Origin: Hemileia vastatrix | Lineage: Eukaryota; Basidiomycota; Pucciniomycetes; Pucciniales; Zaghouaniaceae | DNA length: 64,000 bases | Direction of reading: 5' to 3' | Assembly: GCA_030280995.1 (NCBI GenBank) | Contig: JASXTE010000017.1 | Coordinates: forward strand, 5,228,501 to 5,292,500 | In this document: positions 1-8,829 of the stretch, one piece after another | How the letters are laid out: each line of letters starts with the position of its first letter | Position numbering within the stretch: position 1 is the stretch's first letter | Translations under genes and position numbers: made by a program | Notes under the pieces: model-generated | The model's database searches: none | What the model saw: only the letters and a program-made list of their open reading frames with translations | What the model was told of the DNA's origin: nothing

Positions 1-1182
1 TCAAAAGTTAATGGCTATCTTCTAATGGCAAATGAATTACGCAATAAGACCAAGGGAAGGATTGATCTTTTTCCTAAACAGATGTCTGAACACTTCAAGC
101 ATTATCGAGCAAAATACAAGAAGGCAAAGGCTCTTTCATCTTCCACTGGTTTTGGGGTTACTGACATTGATATAACTAAGGGTATAAAATCCATAGACAA
201 TAAACTTGATTCTTTATGTCCTTAATTTAAAGAGATGGATGCAATTTTTGGAGAGCGAGCCGATTTTAATCCTGTAAACATGTTGGATGGAGAAGATCCT
301 ATCTCCGAACATGATGTCAAAGCAAATCTTTTCCCATCCTCTTCCTCCACTCAAGCCTCCTCTCTTCTAAATTCTACGAATCTAGATAGCTTTGCTATTG
401 ATCCTATTGGTGATTTAACCCAACCCAATCTAACTCAGGTCTGTTTCTTTTATCTTATCAATTCTATTTTTTTATTTACTTATCTTTTTCTTATTTCTTA
501 AAAGGCTGATGAACAAACCCAGGATCCTCAATCAACTGAGTCTGAAGCTAGTGACAATGATGAGGAGGAAAATGCTACGTTGAACAAAAAGAGAAGGGCT
601 TCAACTAGTCTAAAGTTCCTCTCCCAAAGAAGACGAAAAAGTGATACTTCATTACAAACACCTTTTTCTTCGATGGAACAGTTTTTAGAGAAAAGTGATG
701 CTGGTAAGTGATATCATACCTCTTATTACTTTACTCTGCTTTTCTTCTACTTTATGTTAATTTTTATTCTCACTCTAGAACAAGTGGAAATTGCTAAAGA
801 GACACTGAGCTTTGAAAAGAAGAAATACGAGCTCTCTTTAAGGAGGGATGACAGAGTACAAGATTTGGAAGAGAGGAAGTATGAGCTCTCCTTACAGAAG
901 GATGATTGGATCCAAGATTTGGAGGAGAAGAAGTTTGAGCTCTCTTTACAGAAGGATGGTAGGGCCCAAGATTTGGAGGAGAAGAAGTTTGAGTTAACTC
1001 TTAGTATTGAAAAATCCAAAAATAAGGAAAAAACACTCGAGCATCAAAACTTAATGGAACAGATGAAGTATAAGCATGATCTCCAAGAAAGTTCTAAAAA
1101 GAAAGATTTCTTGATTGAATGCATTAAAGCAAACAAATCTGTTGAAGAAATAGAACGTTTAATGAAATTTTTTGTTGACTAG
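1..1182 (+). pseudogene. Coiled-coil, SANT/Myb-partner-like protein, 5' end cut by window
   Basis: Open from base 1 in one frame. I infer three exons, 1-438, 505-703 and 779-1182, separated by GT-AG introns 439-504 (66 nt) and 704-778 (75 nt, donor GTAAGT); the frame is kept across both. The only break is a TAA at 223-225, directly after a Leu-Cys-Pro and before FKEMDAIFGER. From memory, this CP..(F/Y)..MDAIFGE stretch resembles the end of the DNA-binding region in rust SANT/Myb-like proteins that accompany transposons. The middle is acidic and Ser-rich, then basic (KKRRAS-type residues), and the C-terminus from about 781 is a Lys/Glu/Leu coiled coil. It may be the DNA-binding partner gene of the Harbinger copy at 3.6-4.9 kb, facing it tail to tail; the intervening 2.7 kb makes that uncertain. 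The stop could also be a sequencing or assembly error. No function is proven. Confidence 0.55.
820..1002 (+). repeat. 54-bp in-frame repeat encoding 18-residue coiled-coil units
   Basis: Three full units (820-873, 874-927, 928-981) and a partial fourth. Each encodes 18 residues of the pattern (K/R)K(Y/F)ELSL-x6-x-QDLEE. The period keeps the reading frame and a heptad-like Leu/Glu spacing, so the coiled coil was probably lengthened by unit duplication. Confidence 0.8.
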
Positions 1183-1324
1183 TTTCTTTTATTTCTTTCA
1201 CACTTCATGTGTTCATATTTATTTGTACATAAATTTTACAATTATTTTCTGTATTTCTTGAAATATCGTATTTTAATGTTAAATATTCTTTTTTTAAATA
1301 AAATTTTCAAGTCTCCTTTGAAAA

Positions 1325-1735
1325 TTTGACAATCCCCCACCCCTGGATTTTTTTGAAGTAAGGGGTGGGTATCACAAAAATTCTTTCATGTCATTAATCT
1401 TGAAAGTTTTATATGAAAATTTGGCTTTACTACCCCCTGCATTTTACCGGTATCCTAAAAATTCTTACATGTCAAGAATTTCACAAGTCTTATAAAAAAT
1501 TTTGGCACAACCCCCCATGGATTTTATTGAAGTAAGGGATGGGTATCACAAAAATATTTACAAGTCAAAAAAATTCTATATCTGTTTAAAAAAATTGGCA
1601 ATACTCTCCCCTGCATTTTATTGAAGCAAGGGGTGGGTATCACCAAAATTTTTCTAAGTCATCAATTTCACATGTCAGATTTGAAAATTTGGCAATACCC
1701 CCCCTGCATTTTATTGAAGTAAGGGGTGGAAGTCA
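1325..1735. repeat. ~110-bp degenerate tandem repeat with GC-rich hairpin core
   Basis: About four copies of a unit built around CCCCTGCATTTTATTGAAGT followed by AAGGGGTGGGTATCAC and an AT-rich spacer. In the first copy CCCACCCCT and AGGGGTGGG form perfect 9-bp arms around a 16-nt loop; later copies are degraded. It lies just 3' of the coiled-coil gene. A similar GGGGGTGGGGATCACC word occurs on the minus strand near 56750, at one edge of the recognisable gene block of Element A. Confidence 0.7.
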
Positions 1736-1803
1736 TCTAAATTTAATATAATTACATAAATTATTAAATAAATATCTAATATATATCAATTTCCCTAGTT
1801 TAA

Positions 1804-1962
1804 AGTAATGACAATCCCTCAAGCCAAAATGCAGACCAAGTCGAGAAACATAAGTTTGGGACTTTCTACAGGTATAGGAAAGAGGAACCCCATGAAACAA
1901 ATAAATGTTATCATGATTACCTGTTATACAACACAAGGTCGATGGCTCATCACATTATTTGA
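1804..1962 (+). other. Short hydrophilic ORF fragment, unknown
   Basis: A 52-codon open stretch without its own ATG, rich in charged residues, including KFGTFYRYRKEEPHE, ending in TGA at 1960-1962. Its composition looks more protein-like than the neighbouring AT-rich DNA. It could be a stray exon. An overlapping minus-strand frame at 1733-1936 is also open, so coding is not established. Confidence 0.2.
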
Positions 1963-2029
1963 GAAAATTGATATATAAAAAATATTTATTAAAAATTTAT
2001 GGAAAAATATAAAATTTTTGATGACAACT

Positions 2030-2680
2030 CTAATCCCCATACTTTTTGGATCTAGATAAAGTTTTTTTAAATCGAATAACTTTACCTTCTTTCTTTACCT
2101 TATTGATTCTTTGTATCAACTTATTACTGATTTGAAATGAGCAACCGAAATGAGTGAAATCTTGACAGGATTTCAAACCAGGAGGAGCTTTGGTCGTTTG
2201 ATGATTATCCTTAGAAGAATTCCAAATAGTTTCGATGATACCATTTCCCAAACCAAAATCAATGATGCACCGGTGGTCTGGAAAATATAAACCATGTCCT
2301 TTGATTTTAGCTGGAGATGGTATTGGGTGGCCAGTTATCAGATTGATATATGAGAATATTCCAAAAGTAAGAAAATTGGCATCATTCCTATCGATATGAA
2401 TCCTATTGTGGAATCCAGAATGAGTGATAATAACATTAGAAAATAAAAGATATTCGTGGCTGATATCTTCCAATTCGGAGTCACACCAATTCGGTATTCC
2501 AACTTTGGTTGCAAGTTCATGATTTTTTTCAAATGCTTTATTACAGAGCTTGTTGAGTTGAAAAGCAAGAAAAGAGTCAAAGGAAGGTAGAGTGTCCCAT
2601 AAGCGAAAATCTTCATCTTTTTGAGCTTTAGTGATATTCTTGACCAACGAATATATGCCTATATAATTGAAATGCCTAGA
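2030..2680 (-). pseudogene. TET/JBP-like 2OG-Fe(II) oxygenase domain fragment
   Basis: A 205-codon frame ends at 2030-2032 and is open upstream to about 2680, with no in-frame ATG visible at its start, so the N-terminus is missing or lies in an unrecognised exon. Features match, from memory, the fungal 'Tet-like 2OG-Fe(II) oxygenase' family: GFHNRIHIDRNDA with the metal-binding H-x-D (residues 84-86 of the 205), TFGIFSYI, then GHGLYFPDHRCIIDFG, a candidate distal His in NHQTTKAPP (residue 149), and HFGCSFQIS. TET/JBP enzymes oxidise methylpyrimidines in DNA, but many fungal members are uncharacterised. The family is known to expand with transposons in basidiomycetes. The domain itself has no internal stop. 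I infer a truncated gene; a genuine multi-exon gene is possible. Confidence 0.6.
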
Positions 2681-2734
2681 TAATAATCATATAAGAGTTT
2701 CAGAATCCTTATCCTATAAATATGCAATATAAAA

Positions 2735-3095
2735 ATGTGAAATAAGACAAGTGAAATTTGGAAAAAAGGCTCAACTTCAAAGGTCAAAATCTCAGCAACC
2801 ACTGAACCTAATTCAAACCTGTTTGTGGAAAATGAAAGATATGCTTTAGTAGAATCTTCAGTTAAAGGACATGCGATTTAAATAAACCTAACCCTAATTT
2901 GTTACATAAAAAAATGAAATAAAAATTTAAATTGGGAAAAAAAAGGCTCAACTTTAACGGTCAATATCTCAGCAACCACTGAATCAAATTCAAATCTGTT
3001 TGCAGGAAATGAAAGGTAGCCTTCAGGAAAATCTTCAGTAAAAAGAACATTAGATTTGAATAAACCTAACCCTAATTCCGAGTCTGATTTTCAAA
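2735..3095. repeat. Tandem duplication, ~170-bp unit, two copies
   Basis: About 2735-2905 and 2920-3090 share a long diverged match: an AAAAAAGGCTCAACTT word, GGTCAA(A/T)ATCTCAGCAACC, GAAAATGAAAG, a CTTCAGT stretch, and both close with ATAAACCTAACCCTAATT. It lies upstream of the oxygenase frame (minus orientation), where a promoter or 5' untranslated region would be expected. Confidence 0.75.
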
Positions 3096-3600
3096 ATTTT
3101 ACAAAAACTTGAAAAGTGGTAATGAAGATGAGATCAAAAGGAGTTTTATAAGTTCACTGTTATCCAGATAAGAGTCATACATATATTTAAGTATGAAGTT
3201 TTCATAAAAGGAATGAGATATCATATAGGCATGAAAAAAAGGAGATGAAACTTACCTTGATTGAAAAGTAGGAAAAATAGAGTGAGAAAGATTGATGTTG
3301 GAATTGTGGGGAAATTGAATATGGAGTAAGTGAAATGCATAAAGAATGTGCAATGTATGTGTTTCAATGAAATGGAGCCAAAAAAAAGTGAAATAAGGGA
3401 AAGGGGGGATAATGACAATGCCAAGGAGGGATGAAGAGTAGGGTGATGGAGCTAAAAAATAAAGTAAAGAGGGAGAGAAAAAAAAGGTTAATTATACCAT
3501 TGAAATCCAAAATAACCACTTACAAAAAAAATTTAGATAAAAAAAATAAAATAAACAGAAAAAAACAAAAAAAATTATAATTAGTAATCAAAAAATCAAA
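3096..3600. other. No gene seen; possible minus-strand 5' leader
   Basis: AT-rich. Read on the minus strand it is pyrimidine-rich with splice-donor-like words (AGGTAAGTTTC near 3255, CAGGTAAGTC near 3622). This would fit untranslated exons of the oxygenase gene, but nothing proves transcription. Confidence 0.25.
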
Positions 3601-3920
3601 AAAAAGAATAAAATGACTTACCTGGAGAGATGAGATGACAAAATGAATGAAACCAAATTGTTTGAGGGATGTTGGAGGAGAATAGGAAAAGGATATGAGG
3701 GATGAATGAAAAAAAAAATCACTGACAAAATATGCAATTTCAGAAAATATGCGATTTCATGTTGAGCTGGTGAAAGAAAACCAATGAGCCATCCAAAAAA
3801 AAAGATATTCACTGTAAATTCAAAAAAAAAATGAATATGCAACAAACCAAAATACAAAACCAAGTGATTAAAGTACACAAAGAGAACATTTGGAAAGTAT
3901 GAAAACATAAAAATTAAAAA

Positions 3921-4553
3921 TTAAAAGGGTGAAGAGAAATGTTGGAGAGTAATTGCAGGCTTTTGACTCAAAGGGATGGTTGTGCCATCAACAAAACCTA
4001 CACAGCCAGGGAAACCTTCAGCTTGCATTACTTGAGAGGTTTCAAGTCGCTGTTCTACAGTTGGCCAAGCAAGAGTTTGAGACTTGAGGGAAAGGATAGC
4101 AATCATACAGCGCTTGGTGTATAATATCACGGTACCATATCCTATGTTAAAGAGATTATCCAAACGTCTTACGGCAGCACCATTTCCATTTGAGCCAAAG
4201 CGACATAGAGCAACAGCAAGTTGGATGGCAGGATTACGCTGTTTGTTATGAGAATTGTTATGGAAGATAGGATGATTGGAGATGAGTTGATAAAGTTTGA
4301 AGAAAGAATCGGGAGAAGTTCTAAAAAGTTGTGTGAAGTTTAAATGAGGAATGTTGAGAATGGAGGCCAGATCATATCGGGGATCATGATAAAGATTTGG
4401 CCCCCTGGTGATGATGTAACGCTTTTTGGAAAGAAAACACATATAAGCTAAAGCATCTTCCAAATCAGAGTCAGATTTATAGTAAAGAACTAAAAAAAAA
4501 GTAATAGCATTCATTGTTGAGTGAAGTAGCTTCCTAGTAGAGAGGTGTTTCAT
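3921..4553 (-). pseudogene. Harbinger-1 transposase with internal deletion
   Basis: Begins with ATG at 4551-4553 (MKHLSTRKLL, alignable with the other two copies) and reads open to 3921. The N-terminal half is well kept, including CRFGSNGNGAAVRRL and GFPGCVGFVDGTTIPLSQKP with the first catalytic Asp. Directly after QKPA the frame jumps to the last residues of the family (ITLQHFS), so about 0.6 kb encoding the second Asp, the Glu and most of the catalytic core is gone. The junction stays in frame and gives about 210 residues against 397 in Harbinger-3. Such a protein cannot be an active nuclease. Confidence 0.85.
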
Positions 4554-4815
4554 TGTTGCCGGTGGAAGGGTTATGTGATGAGGGAAGTGGGAATTCACCG
4601 CCAAATGTGCAGTTGGGGTGTGTAGATAGAAAAAAAACTTAAGTGTTCGCCACCAAAATTAAGTAGCATAGAGTGAGGAAATACTTAAGGATGGCATCAG
4701 CAATTATAAGTCATGTGACTTTCTTAAAAATCCATCATGGATGAGATGAGTTTGGGATCAGGAATTAGGAATGGAAATTGGGGTATAAGAGGCGGGATAA
4801 TGCATTATCGTGGAT

Positions 4816-4851
4816 TTCTTATCCACTAGCCTTGGGGCTAGTGGATAAGAA
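4816..4851. repeat. Perfect 16-bp hairpin, Harbinger-1 subterminal
   Basis: TTCTTATCCACTAGCC and its exact reverse complement flank a TTGG loop. A mutated equivalent sits at about 7066-7102 in Harbinger-2, and Harbinger-3 has a comparable hairpin near its left end, so subterminal palindromes are a shared design of these elements and may be transposase-binding sites. Confidence 0.8.
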
Positions 4852-5375
4852 TCTTCCGCAATTAATAATGTCTGATCCCGGGAAAAAAAATTCCTGATCC
4901 CTAATTGCGGATCCCTGAACATTGATACCCCCTATTTTATTGCCCACAGTACTACAATTTTTTGTAGTGATTATCCCACATCTGATTCAGGAATATTTTT
5001 AAACAATATAAGTTTTTTTTAAAAAAGACCTTATCATATCCAATATCCCACAAAAAATACAACCTGTTTTTGTATTAAAGCCCGTTAATTATTAAGAAAT
5101 TGTTAATATAATTAGATTAGACCCTGGCACAGCTAGATCCATACCAACCGACCTAAAGTCTTTTCAATATTGAAAACAATTAAATAAATTTATGATATCA
5201 TACTAAATTATGGGCACCAACCATAATTCAGCACTTCTCATTTGCTCTGCTACAAAATGAGTGCATGTAGCATTTTTCTAACGTCGGACTATTTTTCTTC
5301 CTTCCCTCACACCTTTAGTCCAGAATGAAAATTTAGTATGAGTTTTGGTCAAAATGGTTTGCCAGTGTTATTTGT

Positions 5376-5720
5376 ATGCAATATGAATTCATATTGCATA
5401 TTTCTATTTATGCATTAAATATACTCGTTAAGCATCATTTTTTGCATTTTTCAATGATTATGCATATTTATGCATATTCATATGCATATTCATTATACAG
5501 ATTTATATGCATATTAATATATTTTATTCATATACATATATGCACCTTTTTTTTGCATATTCAATATGCATATTTTTAATGCATATTCAATATGCATATT
5601 TTTATGCATATTCAATATGCATATTTTTTATGCATAATCACTATGAATATTTTTTATGCATATTTTTATGCATATTTTTTATGCATATTTATTCTTCATA
5701 GTCATTATGCATACACTTTG
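5376..5720. repeat. Degenerate TATGCATATT array
   Basis: Dozens of overlapping copies of (T)ATGCATATT with T-runs between them, e.g. AATATGCATATTTTTATGCA. The core ATGCAT is self-complementary, so the array is palindromic throughout. Frames crossing it are low-complexity artefacts. Confidence 0.8.
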
Positions 5721-6055
5721 GATAGGCAATTCACATCAATTTTTAGCATGCAATAAGTATCAACCATGCAAATTCAAATGCATATGCATCTATATCATAC
5801 ACGCAACATATATTCAAGTTTAATATTTGAATATTAAGGTATGCTAAGTGATGTTGTTCAACCTTTTGCCAAACCTGAGATTAACTGATGTTCAATGTGG
5901 TTCTTAAGCTCTGCTCAAGGAGGGATTGTTCTGGATTCAATCTGTGACAGTTTATTTTTTCAATGTTTTTTCATCAGATTTAAAAACATCTTTCTGACAG
6001 TTTCAGGATGGTTTCCCAACAGTTTCCTGACAAATTCCTAATAGTTTCAAAAAGA

Positions 6056-6111
6056 GTGAACTGCTAGCAGTTCACCCCCAGATTTCCCGTGGTGTATGAT
6101 CTTAACACCAC
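6056..6111. repeat. 20-bp perfect palindrome and adjacent 7-bp hairpin
   Basis: 6056-6075 is a perfect palindrome centred on CTAG (GTGAACTGCTAGCAGTTCAC). At 6089-6111 GTGGTGT and ACACCAC flank a 9-nt loop. They may mark the edge of an unrecognised element; a terminator role is unsupported. Confidence 0.6.
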
Positions 6112-7345
6112 AAGAAATAAGGTTCTTTTGAGTTTTTTATATCTTTTTAGTTTTTATTTATGTCTTTTATTATTCTTTCTATATGCATCTGACTTACCTT
6201 TATTTTAACTCAAATTAATTTCAACTTCTTTTGGTTTTCAATGCCATGCCTGCAACATAATCATCAGTAACAAAATTAAGTTTCAACATGTGTCATGACT
6301 CATTCAAGCATCAATCACATCATTCAGATTATTTAAGAAATCTTTTTTCTTCAAATGTGACTGAAATTTTCTCAAGACTTTGAAATAGTAGACATTTCAT
6401 TATTCCAAATCCTTAAAGCTAGTCAGATTCAAAATTGGAGCAAATTGAGCAAGATATGGTCAATATTGATGGAAAAGCTCATGTTGCACTGATACTGCCA
6501 TATCTCAGTCAATATCAAGCCAATGTTGAATTGGATTAGCTCAACATTCATTTTGCACAGCATCTTCAATAAAAGAAAATGAATATGTGATGCTAAATTC
6601 ATAAAAGATAATTTGAGGTCCTGTATACAATTAAATTTAGCTGGATTGATGTGATTTGGCATAAAAAATAGCTAATTTCTATTATCTATTTAACTTATTG
6701 CATGTAAGGTAGGATTATTTCAATATTTTTTGCATAAGTGTGAAAAAGATTCCCATGATTGTGTGCACTGAAATACAAATCAATATGCTTTAATTCAAAT
6801 TCCATTTTGGGACACTTTGTATGAGATGCAATATGCATGAAGAGCAGATATTGCATGAAAGTAGGCAAAAGAGCATGAGACATAAGGAGTTAATGTTTCA
6901 TGGCTGCAGAACTTCATATTTAGTGCCAACTATCAAAGACAAAATGAGTACTAATTTGTGCAACTGTGGAAAAATGCCAATTAGTCTAATTTTTAATTTA
7001 CCACTACATTTGATAATGTAATTAGTAATGCATGATTGTACATGCACTGACATTATTAATTACGGAAGATTCTTACCCACTAGCCCAAGGGCTAGTGAAT
7101 AAGGAATGCACAACAATAAATTTTCCCACCTCATATATCCCAATTTCCATTCATAATTCCTGATAAAAAACCTATCACATCCATGGTTTATTTTTAAACA
7201 AGTCAAACGACATATAATTGTGGATGCCATTCTTATGTCACTCTTCACTCTAGTTCACTTAATTTTGGTGGCAAAAACTGAAGATCATGTTCTATCTACA
7301 CACCCCCTGCTCATTTGGTGGAACATTTCAGCTTCCCTCATCATC

Positions 7346-7350
7346 TAAAC
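7346..7350. repeat. Gypsy-I target-site duplication, left (TAAAC)
   Basis: TAAAC directly before the TG of the 5' LTR; the same five bases follow the 3' LTR at 12910-12914. Confidence 0.85.
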
Positions 7351-7667
7351 TGTTAGAATTTAGTTGAGAGGTAGGGAGGAAAAGCGCTATGAGTGCTATG
7401 CATTGTAAAGAGGAAGAAGAGTGGGTATTGCATAAGGGGGTTATATGGGGAAAGTGCTGTGGAGCTTTCCTTATTGTACAACTTATATAGTAATCCAATT
7501 ACTCTCTAGTCTCACTGCTAACTTAGCATAGTCAGTCCCATCTTCCCTTACTGTTGGAAACCCCAAAATAGTCAGTCTATTTAGTCTCAATGCCGTATTA
7601 GCATATTCATTCCTGTTTAAAGGCTAGCATAAGTGCTAGTAGTAGTCCTCCTTCTCAGGTCATAAAA
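7351..7667 (+). repeat. Gypsy-I 5' LTR
   Basis: 317 bp from TGTTAGAATT to GGTCATAAAA. The final CA seen in the 3' LTR is mutated to AA. Confidence 0.85.
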
Positions 7668-7704
7668 TTTTGTCCAATCTCATTTGGCACACTACTAAAG
7701 AAAA

Positions 7705-8700
7705 ATGAACCCCACAGGCCAACACAATGCAGCACTCCTTGCTGAAGTGCAAGAGCAGATGGCATGCCAGCAGGAATAGAATGCTAGGCTCTTGGAGTGC
7801 CTAGAAGAGGAAGAACCCTCATAATGTGGCCCAACTGAAGCAGAATTGGACGCTTCCAAAGCTGAAGCCAAAGTACAGGGGCCACCCCCCATGCCAGGGC
7901 CACTTGTCAAAGGTCTAGAGATTGTGGTCCCAGAAATCTTCAATGGAAAATGAGGTCCCAGGAAAGATAAGTATGTGTTGCAGGTAAATTTCTATTTCCT
8001 GCTCAATGGAAATCAGTTCCCAGACAAGAAAGCAAAAATTGGGTTAGCAATATCATACCTCATAGATGAGGCAGCACACTTGGAAAGGCAATACACCAAG
8101 GAGCTCCTCAAAAACTCTCGGGCAGAAACAAACTTACACCAGTTCATGGAAGCTTTTGAACTAGCTTTTGGTGACCCAGATGTGGCCACAAACTCAGAGA
8201 ATGCGCTCAATCAGTTTCAACAAAGAAAATTGGTTTCTGAGAATGTGTCAGAATTCCTAGGCCACACCAGCTATGTCACAACATGGGGAGGAAGGGCGCT
8301 CATGCTTCATTTAAGGAATGGGCTCTCATTAAAAATAAGAAATTCTCTAATCAGTCACCCTTGCTTAACCTCCCTCCAAACACTCAGTTTATGCATCAAA
8401 AAACAGATAATTGGAGTGGCGTTTTTCCGTGGTGCAGAAATGCCTCATCAAGTGGGGCCAGCACCAGGGACCCAAATGCCATGAATATTGATGCAGCAAA
8501 TGCATGTGGAACTAGTGGGAGAATAAGGTTATTGGATGATGAATATCAGAGGTGAATGAGCAAAGGACTGTGCTTCAGGTGTGGAAGCAGTGGTCATCTG
8601 GTAAGGGAGTGCAGAGGGAAATTAAGGGATAGTGAAGTGGAACATAGTGTTGGAAAGGCACAGGTAAAAGAGAGCGCTGGCAAGTGAAGGTTGTGCCCTC
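7705..8700 (+). pseudogene. Gypsy-I gag with CCHC knuckle
   Basis: Starts at ATG 7705 (MNPTGQHNAALLAEVQEQM). The capsid-like segment is about 7975-8350 (YVLQVNFYFLLNG, LERQYTKELL, FEAFGDPD-like words). A zinc knuckle at 8571-8612 reads CFRCGSSGHLVREC, a C-x2-C-x4-H-x4-C nucleic-acid-binding motif. At least four in-frame stops and a frame change near 8480 inactivate it. Confidence 0.8.
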
Positions 8701-8829
8701 CTTGAGCAGGTTAGAGAGAAAGTTTGAGGTAGATTTAGTAGATTAGTTATCAGAATGTAAGCCAATTTAAGTGAATGATAACCGTATTATACTGAACTTT
8801 CCTTTAATGACACTTGATTCCACAACAAA

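Larger units (their letters stand above)
3600..4934 (-). mobile_element. Harbinger-1: PIF/Harbinger-type relic
   Basis: Minus-strand element whose 5' end is the TIR ending TTGATACCCCCT at 4934, followed by ATT. It contains a deleted transposase (3921-4553) and 3' sequence homologous to Harbinger-3 (compare 22500-22690; both carry CTCAACATGAAATCGCATATTTT on the coding strand). Its left end is not clear: I cannot find a matching AGGGGG TIR between 1 and 3600, so it may extend off the window to include the genes at 1-2680, or simply be truncated near 3600. Confidence 0.6.
4935..7040. other. AT-rich spacer without a recognisable gene
   Basis: Between the Harbinger-1 TIR and the start of Harbinger-2 homology. 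It contains the ATGCATATT array, two short palindromes near 6.06-6.11 kb and only short frames typical of AT-rich DNA. Confidence 0.6.

Noticed and set aside
2886..2902. AAACCTAACCCTAATT resembles telomeric CCCTAA repeats (also near 3060)
   Set aside because: Only about two units, duplicated as part of the 170-bp repeat; not a telomere or interstitial telomere array.
5376..5701. Two overlapping plus-strand frames of 64-67 codons
   Set aside because: They are translations of the ATGCATATT array and T-runs (His/Tyr/Ile/Phe only), with no real coding signal.
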